NCBI RefSeq assembly: GCF_002160135.1
Contig: NZ_NFJZ01000002.1
Span: 310,001-374,000 of the forward strand
Length of the DNA stretch: 64,000 nt
Direction of reading: 5' to 3'
From: Lachnoclostridium sp. An196
Lineage (GTDB): Bacteria; Bacillota; Clostridia; Lachnospirales; Lachnospiraceae
Positions 34,143 to 43,033 of the stretch are shown here, in pieces. The notes beneath the pieces are model-generated. The model was not told the DNA's origin. It searched no databases and worked only from the letters and a program-made list of their open reading frames with translations. The stretch's first letter is position 1; each line of letters opens with the position of its first letter. The position numbers were made by a program, and so were the translations under genes.

Positions 34143-35066
34143 ATGAGCAATTATATCATCGAGACCCGCGGTCTCACGAAAAAGTATGGAGAGCAGACCA
34201 GCGTATCCAAATTGTCTCTTCATGTGAGAAAAGGGCGTATCTACGGGCTCCTGGGACGGAACGGAGCCGGTAAAACGACAACCATGCGGATGCTTCTGGG
34301 GCTGACGGAGCCGACTTCCGGAGACGTGAAAATCTTCGGCAAACCGCTTCGCGGCAATGAGAAAAAGATCCTGCCCCGTATCGGCTCCCTGATCGAATCG
34401 CCGGGGTTTTATCCGAATCTGACCGGGACGGAAAACCTGCGGATTTTTGCCGATCTGAGAGGGTTGAAAGGTCCGAAATATATCAAGAATGCCATGGAAC
34501 TGGTCAATCTGCCTTATAAAGACAAAAAATTGTTTTCCCAGTATTCTCTCGGCATGAAACAGCGTCTGGCGATTGCCCTGGCCGTCATGCACAATCCCGA
34601 GCTCCTGATACTGGACGAACCGATCAACGGGCTTGACCCCATCGGTATCGCGGAGGTGCGTGATTTCATACGGAATCTGTGCGACGCCACGGGAAAAACC
34701 ATCCTGATTTCCAGCCATATACTTTCCGAGATCTCTCTGCTGGCCGACGATATCGGCATTATTGACCATGGCGTTCTGCTGGAGGAAGAAAGTCTGGAAG
34801 AACTGGAGAAGAAGAATGGAAAATATTTTCGATTTACGGTGTCCAACGCGGCGGCGGCATCCGGACTGCTTCAGGACAGGATGGGTATCCGGAATATGGA
34901 AATAGACAGTTCCACGAAACTGACCGTCCGGGATTCCCGGTTGGATGCGGGCACGGCTGTCCGCCTGTTTGTGGACGAGGGGCTGACCGTATCCGACGCG
35001 CATCTCTATGAGGATACTCTGGAGGATTACTTTAAAAAAGTTACGGGAGGTGAGGGTATTGCTTAG
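34143..35066 (+). CDS. Peptide ABC transporter ATPase, module 2 (LanF/CprA/BcrA-like)
   Basis: A 307-residue ATPase from ATG 34143 (MSNYIIETRGLTKKYG) behind AAAGGAG. It has Walker A GRNGAGKTT, the E-loop LIESP, signature YSLGMKQRLA, Walker B LLILDEPINGLDP, and switch His in SSHILSEIS. It is clearly related to the module 1 ATPase over its whole length, including the C-terminal extension. The last codons overlap the TTG start of the first permease. It should power removal of antimicrobial peptides from the membrane. Confidence 0.92.
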   Translation: MSNYIIETRGLTKKYGEQTSVSKLSLHVRKGRIYGLLGRNGAGKTTTMRMLLGLTEPTSGDVKIFGKPLRGNEKKILPRIGSLIESPGFYPNLTGTENLRIFADLRGLKGPKYIKNAMELVNLPYKDKKLFSQYSLGMKQRLAIALAVMHNPELLILDEPINGLDPIGIAEVRDFIRNLCDATGKTILISSHILSEISLLADDIGIIDHGVLLEEESLEELEKKNGKYFRFTVSNAAAASGLLQDRMGIRNMEIDSSTKLTVRDSRLDAGTAVRLFVDEGLTVSDAHLYEDTLEDYFKKVTGGEGIA

Positions 35067-35862
35067 ACTGCTGCGATGTGAATTTGCCAAGCTGAAACGC
35101 AGGCCCCTGTTCTTCGGGGCGGCGGCTGTCTCGGCCCTGATCCCGTTGGGGTGCGCGCTGTTCCTGCCGGATTTCAAAGCGTTTACAAGCGGCGCGGAAG
35201 CGGTGGACAGGATGATGGCCTCTTTATTCCAGATGAGCGCGTATATGCTGCTCATGCCCGCGCTGGTGGTGCTTGCTTCCAATCTGCTTTTTGAGGAGCA
35301 GGACAACGACACGCTGAAAAATTTGATTACCGTTCCGGTGAACAAGTCTGCTCTGGCACTGGCGAAGATGGCCCTGCTGTTCTTATTTGCGGCGGCTTTC
35401 ATGGCGGCAGGCGGCCTGGTCATCCTGGTGATTGTGCTGGCGGCAGGATGGGAACCGGTGGGATTCTGGAGGCTTTTCTGGGTAGGCATCGGTCAGGGGA
35501 TCATGATGTGGGCCGGGTCGCTGCCCTGTATCCTTCTGGTGGTATTTTTGAATCGCAGTTATATTATCTCTGTGATCATCACCTTCTTTTATACAACGGT
35601 CAATTACATCTGCAGTATGAATGATGCGTTCATCATGCAGCCGTTTGGATTCAACCTGGGCACGCTGCTGCCCGGTCCCTTAAGTTTTCGCTGGTATTAT
35701 CAGTATTTTGATACATCAAAGATCGGCGCGGAGACGGCGGCGCTGGTGGAGCGGATCAGTCCTTATTTTGTAACCGTCCCGCAGGCGTTTTTCATAGTCT
35801 GCATAGAAGCGGCGCTGTTTTTGACTCTGATCGCGTGGGTCTATAAGCGCCAGGGCTGTTAA
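35059..35862 (+). CDS. ABC-2 type permease, module 2, first subunit
   Basis: About 267 residues with six hydrophobic segments. The best start is TTG 35059 (MLRLLRCEFAKLKRRP), five bases after GGAGGTGA and overlapping the ATPase stop; GTG 35050 is an alternative. The basic leader followed by a first helix (LFFGAAAVSALIPLGCALF) is the LanE/LanG pattern. Partner of the next permease. Confidence 0.85.
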   Translation: MLRLLRCEFAKLKRRPLFFGAAAVSALIPLGCALFLPDFKAFTSGAEAVDRMMASLFQMSAYMLLMPALVVLASNLLFEEQDNDTLKNLITVPVNKSALALAKMALLFLFAAAFMAAGGLVILVIVLAAGWEPVGFWRLFWVGIGQGIMMWAGSLPCILLVVFLNRSYIISVIITFFYTTVNYICSMNDAFIMQPFGFNLGTLLPGPLSFRWYYQYFDTSKIGAETAALVERISPYFVTVPQAFFIVCIEAALFLTLIAWVYKRQGC

Positions 35863-35875
35863 GGAGGTGAGAAGC

Positions 35876-36682
35876 ATGCGGAGTATTATCAAAGGCGAAT
35901 GGCGGAAGCTGCGGCGGTGCCAGATCCTGCTGGTAGGGATCGTGGCCCTGGCTCTCTGCCCTGTGGTGCAATACGGTTCCCAACTGGTCATGAATCCCGA
36001 GCTGCGGGACCCCGGTTATAATTTTGTAAGTCTTTTCAACAGTGTCATATGGGGAAACACCCAGATCTTTCTGCCCATCTCGCTTGTGATGATCGGAGGA
36101 TGGATCATAGACCGGGAAAACACGAATGATACCATGAAAAATCTGCTTACGGTTCCGGTCTCTTATCCCAGACTGATGGGCGGAAAACTGACGATAACCG
36201 TAATCCTGTCGTTGATATTTGGAGTATACAGCGTATTTGTGACGCTTCTGACCGGAACCGCGGCAGGCCTGGACGGATTATCCCCGGCGGTTCTTGCAGG
36301 CCAGGGCGCGCAGGTGATCGGAGCCGCTTTCAACACCTGCCTGGTGTGCATGCCGGTCATCCTGATATTCGGCCAGATTCGGGGAGCTTATCTCGGAGGA
36401 TCGCTTCTGACCTTCTTTCTCGGATACTGCATCCTGTTTTTTAAAAGCGGTTTCCTGCTCTCCGCCTATCCCTTTTCCGCGGCGCTGGTTCTCACCGGGT
36501 TCGATATGCAGGAGTATAACGGCGCCACAGAAGCCCCCGGTATCCCGCTGGCGTTTTTGGGGATGGCGGCAGTCATTGCCCTGACCATGGCGCTTCTGCT
36601 GTTTTCTCATCCCGGCAGCAAAACGGGGACGGCTAAGAAGAAAAAGAAAAGAGGGCGCGGGAGACGGTACTCGGGCAGATAA
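35876..36682 (+). CDS. ABC-2 type permease, module 2, second subunit
   Basis: A 268-residue membrane protein starting at ATG 35876 (MRSIIKGEWRKLRRCQ) nine bases from AAGGAGG. It has six hydrophobic segments and ends in a strikingly basic tail (KKKKKRGRGRRYSGR), which the module 1 permeases lack. Together with the preceding gene it forms the channel of the second peptide-resistance transporter. Confidence 0.85.
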   Translation: MRSIIKGEWRKLRRCQILLVGIVALALCPVVQYGSQLVMNPELRDPGYNFVSLFNSVIWGNTQIFLPISLVMIGGWIIDRENTNDTMKNLLTVPVSYPRLMGGKLTITVILSLIFGVYSVFVTLLTGTAAGLDGLSPAVLAGQGAQVIGAAFNTCLVCMPVILIFGQIRGAYLGGSLLTFFLGYCILFFKSGFLLSAYPFSAALVLTGFDMQEYNGATEAPGIPLAFLGMAAVIALTMALLLFSHPGSKTGTAKKKKKRGRGRRYSGR

Positions 36683-36734
36683 AGTGCGTTACAATTTTTT
36701 AAAAGCGGACGAAAATACCGGGAGGAGAATGGAC

Positions 36735-37193
36735 ATGAGGAAAATAATACTTTTACTGCTGATGATGTGCTGTCTGATATCCATGACAGCATGCTCGAAA
36801 GATGAAATCATTGAACAATACAATCAGGCATTGCAGGCACTGCCCGATACCGGGCTGACAGATAAGAAGGAGCTGCAGGGGAAACGCAGTCCGGGTACAG
36901 ACAGCTATGTGGGAACTTACGAAGCGAACTATGAAGATTTTTCCGGCGAAGAGGTCCTTTTCGGAGGCACCGCGCTTGAACGGGACGGCGGAAACGAAAT
37001 AGAAATCTCCTGTCATATGGATACGGAAAGCGGAACATTGAAACTGATCCTGCAGACAGGGGCAGACGAGCCGGAGATCCTGTGCGATACGGAAGATTCA
37101 TATTCCGGAACAATTGATCTGCCCTCGGCAAGCAACTATATTACCGTGGTGGCGGAGCACTATACAGGGACATTGGAATTAGTGGTTCAATAA
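36735..37193 (+). CDS. Small lipoprotein after module 2
   Basis: A 152-residue lipoprotein: signal peptide MRKIILLLLMMCCLISMTAC with the lipobox Cys, then an acidic mature part predicted as mostly beta strands. ATG 36735 has nine bases to GGAGG; ATG 36729 is also possible. It lies 50 bp after the permease on the same strand with no terminator between, so it may belong to the module. Lantibiotic immunity loci often add a lipoprotein (LanI) to LanFEG, and the position fits, but I see no recognisable NisI or SpaI sequence. Module 1 has no counterpart. Confidence 0.75.
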   Translation: MRKIILLLLMMCCLISMTACSKDEIIEQYNQALQALPDTGLTDKKELQGKRSPGTDSYVGTYEANYEDFSGEEVLFGGTALERDGGNEIEISCHMDTESGTLKLILQTGADEPEILCDTEDSYSGTIDLPSASNYITVVAEHYTGTLELVVQ

Positions 37194-37237
37194 GATAAAA
37201 AGCCCTGATAAGCTTTATCGACTTATCCCCCTTTCTG

Positions 37238-37246
37238 TGATATGAT
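37238..37246 (+). promoter_or_regulatory. Extended -10 promoter of the GTPase-NYN gene
   Basis: TGA-TATGAT (37238-37246) is an extended -10 element with no convincing -35, 38 bp before ATG 37285. AAAGG lies nine bases before the start codon. Confidence 0.5.
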
Positions 37247-37284
37247 TACGGATATACGATCATAAAACGGAAAGGGGTATTTCT

Positions 37285-40041
37285 ATGGGAAATACGTCTG
37301 ATAATAAAGATACCAGACCGGCTGCGCAGCAGCCGGTCAACATCGGCATCCTCGCCCATGTGGACGCGGGCAAGACTACGCTCTCGGAAGCGATGCTCTA
37401 CCGCAGCGGCGCGATCCGCAGCCTGGGACGTGTGGACAACAGGGACGCGTTCCTGGATACTTATGAGCTGGAGCGGAATCGGGGGATTACGATTTTTTCC
37501 AAGCAGGCGAGGCTTCGTCTGGGGGAAAAGCCGGTGACGCTTCTGGATACGCCGGGGCATGTGGATTTTTCCGCGGAGATGGAACGGACGCTGCAGGTGA
37601 TCGATTACGCGGTGCTGGTGATCAGCGGAGCGGACGGCGTCCAGGGACATACCAGGACGCTCTGGAAACTGCTGAAGCGGTATCAGGTGCCCACATTTTT
37701 GTTTGTCAATAAGATGGACCAGCAGGGGACAGACAGGGGAAAGCTTCTGGAAGAACTGCGCCGGCTGCTGGATGACCGGTGCGTGGATTTTGGCGCCGGA
37801 CAGGACCGGGAGACTTTTCTGGAGAACATAGCGGTCTGCGGGGAAGAAGCGATGGAGAGTTACCTGGAGACCGGAGAGATCCCGCAGGATGAGATCAACC
37901 GGCTGATCTGCCGGAGAGATCTGTTCCCATGCTGGTTTGGATCGGCGCTGAAACTGGAAGGGGTGGACGAATTCCTTCACGGTCTGGAAATCTGTATGGC
38001 TGTGCCCGAGTATGGAGAACAGTTCGGCGCCAGGGTATATAAGATCGGACGGGACGAACAGGGAAACCGTCTGACTTATCTGAAAGTGACCGGCGGAGCC
38101 CTGAAGGTAAAGGATCTCCTGAGCGGAGGCCGGGGCGAAGACGCGTGGGAAGAAAAGGTCAACCAGATACGCCTTTATTCCGGATCCAGATATGAGACGG
38201 CAGGAGAAGCCGCTGCCGGTACGGTCTGTGCAGTGACCGGACTTATCCATACCTATCCGGGAGAGGGGCTGGGAGCGGAAGAAGGTTCTAATCTGCCGGT
38301 TCTGGAACCGGTATTGTCCTGCAGCATCCTGCTTCCCCGGGGATGTGATCCTGTGCAGATGGTAGGAAAGTTAAGGACACTGGAGGAAGAAGAACCGGAA
38401 CTCCATATCCGGTGGGATGAAAAGCAAAGAGAGATCCAGGCGCAGCTCATGGGAGAAGTGCAGATGGATGTGCTGAAGACCATGATCCGGGAACGTTTTG
38501 ATGTGTCGGTGGATTTCGGAGAAGGCAGCATTGTATATAAAGAAACCATTGCGGATACGGTGGAGGGTGTGGGGCATTTTGAGCCTCTGCGCCATTATGC
38601 GGAAGTGCACCTTTTGCTGGAACCGGGAGAGCCGGGCAGCGGCCTGCAGTTTGCTTCGGCCTGCAGCGAGGACCAGCTGAGCAGGAACTGGCAGCGCCTG
38701 ATACTGACCCATCTGGAAGAGAAGACGCATGTGGGTGTGCTGACCGGATCAGAACTTACGGATGTACGGATCACGCTGATTTCCGGAAAAGCACATTTGA
38801 AACATACAGAAGGAGGGGATTTTCGGCAGGCGACTTACCGCGCAGTCCGGCAGGGGCTGATGCAGGCGCAGAATGTTCTGCTGGAGCCTTATTATGAATT
38901 CCGTCTGGAGATTCCGCTGGAAAATGTGGGACGGGCCATGACAGATCTGGAAAAGATGCACGCGTCTTTTGAACAGCCGGAGACGGAAGGAGAGATGTCG
39001 GTTTTATCCGGATCCGCGCCGGTGTCTGCCATGCGGAATTATCAGCAGGAAGTCACTTCCTATACAAAAGGAAGAGGGCATCTTTCCTGCATGCCCGGAG
39101 GTTACGCGCCATGCAGGGATGCGGAAGAGGTGATCCGGAGTATTGGCTATGATCCGGAGGCAGATGTGGAAAATACGCCGGACTCCGTATTCTGTTATCA
39201 TGGCGCAGGCACGGTCATACCCTGGTATGAAGTAAAAGAACATATGCATCTGGCGGATCTGACAGACAGCGGGGCAGACGGAGGGAAAGCAGAGGCAGAA
39301 CCGGCTCCCCGCCGGAGAGAACGCGCGCCGCTGGGAACCGCGGAAGAAGAAAAAGAACTGGAAGAGATCTTTGCGCGTACCTTTGGCGCTCCCAAGAGGA
39401 GGCTTCCCGGCGCGGAAGACAGGGTCCGCGTCTATGGAGCGGAAGAAAAAAGTAATTCGGAATATGTCCCGGGAAAGCACAGATCTTCCAGGGCAAAAGA
39501 AAATCCGGAAGAGTATCTTCTTGTGGACGGCTATAACGTGATCTTTGCCTGGGACGAACTGAGCGAGATGGCAAAGACCAATATAGACGGGGCCAGGGGA
39601 AAGCTCATGGACGTACTGTGCAACTATCAGGGATTCCGAAAATGCAACCTCATACTGGTATTTGACGCGTACCGTGTGGAGGGGCATGTGGAGGAAACGG
39701 TGAAATACCACAACATTTATGTGGTTTACACGAAAGAAGCAGAGACGGCGGACCAGTATATTGAGCGTACAGCCCATACGATCGGGAGAAAGTATCAGGT
39801 GACTGTGGCTACTTCCGACGGTCTGGAGCAGATTATTATCCGGGGGCAGGGATGCCGCACTATGTCTGCCAGAGAACTGAAAGAAGAGACAGAACGCATC
39901 AGCAGGGAGATACGGGCAGAGTATCTGGACCGTTTTCCGAACAGCGGCAATTATCTGTTTGATTATCTGCCGGAGGAACTGGCGGAACATCTGAATGATG
40001 TGAGGCTGGGCAGAAAAAGCCTGAGCGGGGAAGAGGAGTGA
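37285..40041 (+). CDS. Ribosome-protection GTPase (TetM/EF-G-like) fused to Rae1/YacP NYN nuclease
   Basis: A 918-residue fusion. Residues 18-640 follow the TetM/TetO ribosomal-protection plan: G1 AHVDAGKTT, G2 ERNRGITIF, G3 DTPGHVDF, G4 NKMD, G5 GSALK, then EF-G-like domains II-V. After a charged linker (about 665-740), residues 742-905 form an NYN domain like Rae1/YacP with its acidic set (LLVDGYNVIF, LILVFDAYRVEG, ETADQYIERTA, VATSDGLEQ). In Bacillus subtilis Rae1 is a separate protein that cuts mRNA in the ribosomal A site. The fusion suggests one factor that enters the A site with GTP and cleaves the message. Tetracycline resistance is not implied. It overlaps the YkgJ-type gene. Confidence 0.9.
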   Translation: MGNTSDNKDTRPAAQQPVNIGILAHVDAGKTTLSEAMLYRSGAIRSLGRVDNRDAFLDTYELERNRGITIFSKQARLRLGEKPVTLLDTPGHVDFSAEMERTLQVIDYAVLVISGADGVQGHTRTLWKLLKRYQVPTFLFVNKMDQQGTDRGKLLEELRRLLDDRCVDFGAGQDRETFLENIAVCGEEAMESYLETGEIPQDEINRLICRRDLFPCWFGSALKLEGVDEFLHGLEICMAVPEYGEQFGARVYKIGRDEQGNRLTYLKVTGGALKVKDLLSGGRGEDAWEEKVNQIRLYSGSRYETAGEAAAGTVCAVTGLIHTYPGEGLGAEEGSNLPVLEPVLSCSILLPRGCDPVQMVGKLRTLEEEEPELHIRWDEKQREIQAQLMGEVQMDVLKTMIRERFDVSVDFGEGSIVYKETIADTVEGVGHFEPLRHYAEVHLLLEPGEPGSGLQFASACSEDQLSRNWQRLILTHLEEKTHVGVLTGSELTDVRITLISGKAHLKHTEGGDFRQATYRAVRQGLMQAQNVLLEPYYEFRLEIPLENVGRAMTDLEKMHASFEQPETEGEMSVLSGSAPVSAMRNYQQEVTSYTKGRGHLSCMPGGYAPCRDAEEVIRSIGYDPEADVENTPDSVFCYHGAGTVIPWYEVKEHMHLADLTDSGADGGKAEAEPAPRRRERAPLGTAEEEKELEEIFARTFGAPKRRLPGAEDRVRVYGAEEKSNSEYVPGKHRSSRAKENPEEYLLVDGYNVIFAWDELSEMAKTNIDGARGKLMDVLCNYQGFRKCNLILVFDAYRVEGHVEETVKYHNIYVVYTKEAETADQYIERTAHTIGRKYQVTVATSDGLEQIIIRGQGCRTMSARELKEETERISREIRAEYLDRFPNSGNYLFDYLPEELAEHLNDVRLGRKSLSGEEE

Positions 40042-40046
40042 ACGAT

Positions 40047-40682
40047 ATGGAACGGGAAATTGATATGAAAGAAGTATCTGACGGCAGGCTGTATACTTCC
40101 AATGATCTGGTGAAGGCGGACTGCGGCGGATGCGAAGGCTGTTCGTCGTGCTGTACGGGGATGGGCAGTTCCATTACACTGGATCCCCTGGATGTTTTCC
40201 GGCTGTGCGCGGCAACCGGGAAAGATTTTGAATCCATGCTGGACCGGCAGATAGAACTGAATATTGTAGATGGTGTGATTCTGCCGAATCTGAAGATGGC
40301 AGGAGACGGGGAGCGATGCCCGTTCCTGAATCCGGAAGGACGCTGCAGTATTCATGAATACCGGCCGGGCATCTGCCGGCTGTTCCCGCTGGGCAGGATC
40401 TATGAGGACGGAGATTTCCGGTACTTTCTGCAGGTCCATGAATGTCCGAAGAAAAAGACGAAAGTCAGAGTCAGAAAATGGCTGGATACGCCGGACCTGA
40501 AACGCTACGAACAGTTTGTGCGCGACTGGCATTATTATCTGAAAGACCTGCAGAAGGAGACAGAGAAAGCCCCGGATCAGATCAGGGAGCTGAGCATGAG
40601 CGTGCTCAGACTTTTCTACATGCTTCCCTACGACCGGAACCGGGACTTTTATGATCAGTTTTATGAACGCTTCCGCAGGTGA
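40047..40682 (+). CDS. YkgJ-family cysteine cluster protein
   Basis: A 211-residue protein with the family's Cys pattern: CGGCEGCSSCCTGMG near residue 30, then CPFLNPEGRCSIHEYRPGICRLFPLG, probably holding a zinc or Fe-S centre. The C-terminal half is helical and basic. ATG 40047 has AGGAG nine bases upstream; a GTG at 40038 overlaps the previous stop. The tight coupling to the GTPase-NYN gene suggests a joint role, though YkgJ-type function is unknown. Confidence 0.88.
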   Translation: MEREIDMKEVSDGRLYTSNDLVKADCGGCEGCSSCCTGMGSSITLDPLDVFRLCAATGKDFESMLDRQIELNIVDGVILPNLKMAGDGERCPFLNPEGRCSIHEYRPGICRLFPLGRIYEDGDFRYFLQVHECPKKKTKVRVRKWLDTPDLKRYEQFVRDWHYYLKDLQKETEKAPDQIRELSMSVLRLFYMLPYDRNRDFYDQFYERFRR

Positions 40683-40687
40683 AGAGA

Positions 40688-41902
40688 TCAGTTCTTTCCT
40701 GCAAACAATTCCTCGAAACGTTTCATGGCTTCAGAGGTATTTTCATAGGTGCCGAAAGAAGTCAGGCGGAAATAGTTTTTTCCGTTCTCTCCGAATCCTG
40801 CGCCGGGGGTGCCCACTACCTGAATGTTTTCCAGCAGGTAATCAAAGCATTCCCAGGATTCCATTCCGTTCGGGCACTCAAACCAGATATAAGGAGAATT
40901 GACGCCGCCGAAGAAACGGATGTTCAGACGGGTCAGCGTATCAGCGATCACTTTCGCGTTTTTCTTATAATATCCGATATTCTCCTGGCATTCACGGATG
41001 CCTTCCTCGGAGAACACGGCTTCCGCGCCTTTCTGCACAATATAGGATACGCCGTTGAACTTGGTGCTCTGACGGCGGTTCCACATGGCGTTCAGAGACA
41101 TCTCCTGTCCGTTTGACGCCTGGAATACCAGTTCTTTCGGGACGACCGTGTAACCGCAGCGGGTACCTGTGAATCCTGCGGTCTTGGACAGGGAGCAGAA
41201 CTCAATCGCGCATTTTTTCGCGCCTTCCACCGCGTAGATACTTCTGGGCAGATCCGGCTCGGATACGAAGGCTTCGTAAGCGGAGTCGAACAGGATGACC
41301 GCCTGGTTGGCGATGGCGTAATCCACCCATTCTTTTAACTGGGCCTTGGTGTAACATGCGCCGGTAGGATTGTTGGGCGAGCAGATATAGATGATATCCG
41401 CGTGCTGTGACGGATCCGGCATGGGGAGGAAATTATTTTCCGTAGTCCCTGCGATATAGGTGACCTGATTGCCGCACATAATATTGGAATCCACATAGAC
41501 CGGATAAACCGGATCCGGAATCAGAATCACATTGTCATGGCCGAACAGGTCGGTGATGTTTCCGGTGTCGCTCTTGGCTCCGTCGGAGATGAAAATGTCG
41601 CCCGGATCCACTTCGATGCCGTTCTTTTTATAATAGGCGGAGATGGCTTCTCTGGTTTCCGCGTAACCCTGCTCCGGGCCGTATCCGTGGAAAGTCTCGG
41701 TTTTACCCATGGCGTCCACACCCTCATGGAGCGCTTCCAGTACTGCTTTTCCTAGAGGACGGGTAACATCGCCGATTCCCAGACGGATGATGCGGGCGCC
41801 TTTTTCCGGATTCTTTTTGGCATAGGCCGCTGTGCGGTGGGCGATCTCTGAAAACAGATAGCTTTCTTTCAGGTTCAGATAATTTTCATTTAATCTTGGC
41901 AT
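40688..41902 (-). CDS. dapL: LL-diaminopimelate aminotransferase
   Basis: A 404-residue fold-type I PLP enzyme that converts tetrahydrodipicolinate straight to LL-diaminopimelate, for lysine and peptidoglycan synthesis. Signatures are RLGIGDVTRPLG, FHGYGPEQGYAETREAIS, SDGAKSDTGNI, ICSPNNPTGA and the PLP lysine in SLSKTAGFTGTRCGY. Length is normal. DapL replaces the succinylase route in many Clostridia. It is monocistronic, convergent with the YkgJ-type gene, and has a good AAAGGATT ribosome site before ATG 41902. Confidence 0.96.
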   Translation of the reverse strand: MPRLNENYLNLKESYLFSEIAHRTAAYAKKNPEKGARIIRLGIGDVTRPLGKAVLEALHEGVDAMGKTETFHGYGPEQGYAETREAISAYYKKNGIEVDPGDIFISDGAKSDTGNITDLFGHDNVILIPDPVYPVYVDSNIMCGNQVTYIAGTTENNFLPMPDPSQHADIIYICSPNNPTGACYTKAQLKEWVDYAIANQAVILFDSAYEAFVSEPDLPRSIYAVEGAKKCAIEFCSLSKTAGFTGTRCGYTVVPKELVFQASNGQEMSLNAMWNRRQSTKFNGVSYIVQKGAEAVFSEEGIRECQENIGYYKKNAKVIADTLTRLNIRFFGGVNSPYIWFECPNGMESWECFDYLLENIQVVGTPGAGFGENGKNYFRLTSFGTYENTSEAMKRFEELFAGKN

Positions 41903-42068
41903 ATGTTCAATCCTTTCTCAAAAGAAATATTTTATAACAACGGTTCATGGGTATTTTAACAAAGCGTCCGCACAGGTGTCAATAAAACCGCCGGAAAACC
42001 TTGTAATTTGAAAAAATATTGCCTATACTGAATCTGGCGGCAAATGTCGTATTTTGGAGGATGTATGA

Positions 42069-42908
42069 ATGGAAAACAGAACAGAAAAAAATATCCGGCT
42101 GGTAGCGCTGGATTTAGATGAAACAACGCTGCGAACAGGAGGAAATCTGTCGGAATATACCCGTCATGCTCTGGAAGAAGCAGACCGGAACGGAATACAG
42201 ATCGTGGCAGCCAGCGGGAGGGCGTTTTCCGCTCTGCCGAAAGCGGTGACAGACCTTCCGTTTGTGGAATATGCCATCGCGTCCAACGGGGCCAATATCT
42301 ATGAAGTAAAAACCGGAAAACGGGTAATGGCAAAGTTCCTGGAAAAGGAGGCGGCAGGCCGGATCCTGGATATTGCGCGGGAAGAGGGGCTGCTGGTGGA
42401 AGGATTCATCGACGGAGTTCCCTATTCCCAGCGGAATTATGTGGAAGATACAGACAGATTGAACCGGACCGGACGCAATGCCCGGTATGTGCAGAGTACC
42501 AGAAGACCGGTGGAGGATATTTTTGCTTTTCTGCGGCAGGCGGAGTGCCTGGACAGCGTTAATCTGCTGGTAGAAGAACAGGAGAGAAAACCCGCTGTCC
42601 GCAAGAGGTTGGAAGAAGTGAAAGGCATCTATCTGACCACATCTGCAGATGTGCTTCTGGAGACGGCCAATAAAGACGCCGGGAAAGGACCGGCTCTTCG
42701 GGATCTGGCTAAGATGCTGGGAATCGGTCGGGAGGAGATCGCTGCCTTCGGAAATGCCGAAAATGACATCGATATGATCCGTTTTGCCGGAACAGGAGTC
42801 GCGGTAGCGAACGCGGCAGAAGAGGTCCGGGCCGCGGCGGACGAGGTGACAGAGTCCAATGACGAAGACGGCGTGGCACGGTGGATCATGAGATATCTGG
42901 GAAAATAA
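42069..42908 (+). CDS. Cof-type HAD phosphatase
   Basis: A 279-residue HAD IIB hydrolase. Motif I is LVALDLDETTLRTGG, motif II is AASGRAFSALP, the Lys motif is TANKDAGKGPALRDL, and motif IV is AFGNAENDIDMIRFAGTGVAVANA. It should be a cytosolic phosphatase for sugar phosphates or cofactors; the substrate is not predictable. It is divergent from dapL and has its own terminator. Confidence 0.92.
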   Translation: MENRTEKNIRLVALDLDETTLRTGGNLSEYTRHALEEADRNGIQIVAASGRAFSALPKAVTDLPFVEYAIASNGANIYEVKTGKRVMAKFLEKEAAGRILDIAREEGLLVEGFIDGVPYSQRNYVEDTDRLNRTGRNARYVQSTRRPVEDIFAFLRQAECLDSVNLLVEEQERKPAVRKRLEEVKGIYLTTSADVLLETANKDAGKGPALRDLAKMLGIGREEIAAFGNAENDIDMIRFAGTGVAVANAAEEVRAAADEVTESNDEDGVARWIMRYLGK

Positions 42909-42953
42909 GTATTTTGTGTAGTAAATGAACAGAAGCATACGTTTTATATGTAG

Positions 42954-42994
42954 GAATCACTATTCAGGACAAAACAGAATGGTGATTCTTTTTT
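42954..42994 (+). terminator. Terminator after the Cof-type gene
   Basis: AATCAC with ATTC pairs with GAAT and GTGATT across a one-base mismatch, and six T residues follow (42989-42994). Confidence 0.78.
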
Positions 42995-43033
42995 ACTTCT
43001 AAAATCACAGCCGTTCGAAAGGGAGGATGCAAA

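Noticed and set aside
34107-35489. A 460-residue minus-strand reading frame
   Set aside because: It is opposite the module 2 ATPase and permease, which have clear motifs and ribosome sites; the frame has no recognisable domain.
37285-40041. A tetracycline resistance gene
   Set aside because: The GTPase part has the ribosomal-protection plan, but the NYN fusion, the chromosomal housekeeping context and the lack of mobile-element signals do not support calling it a tet determinant.
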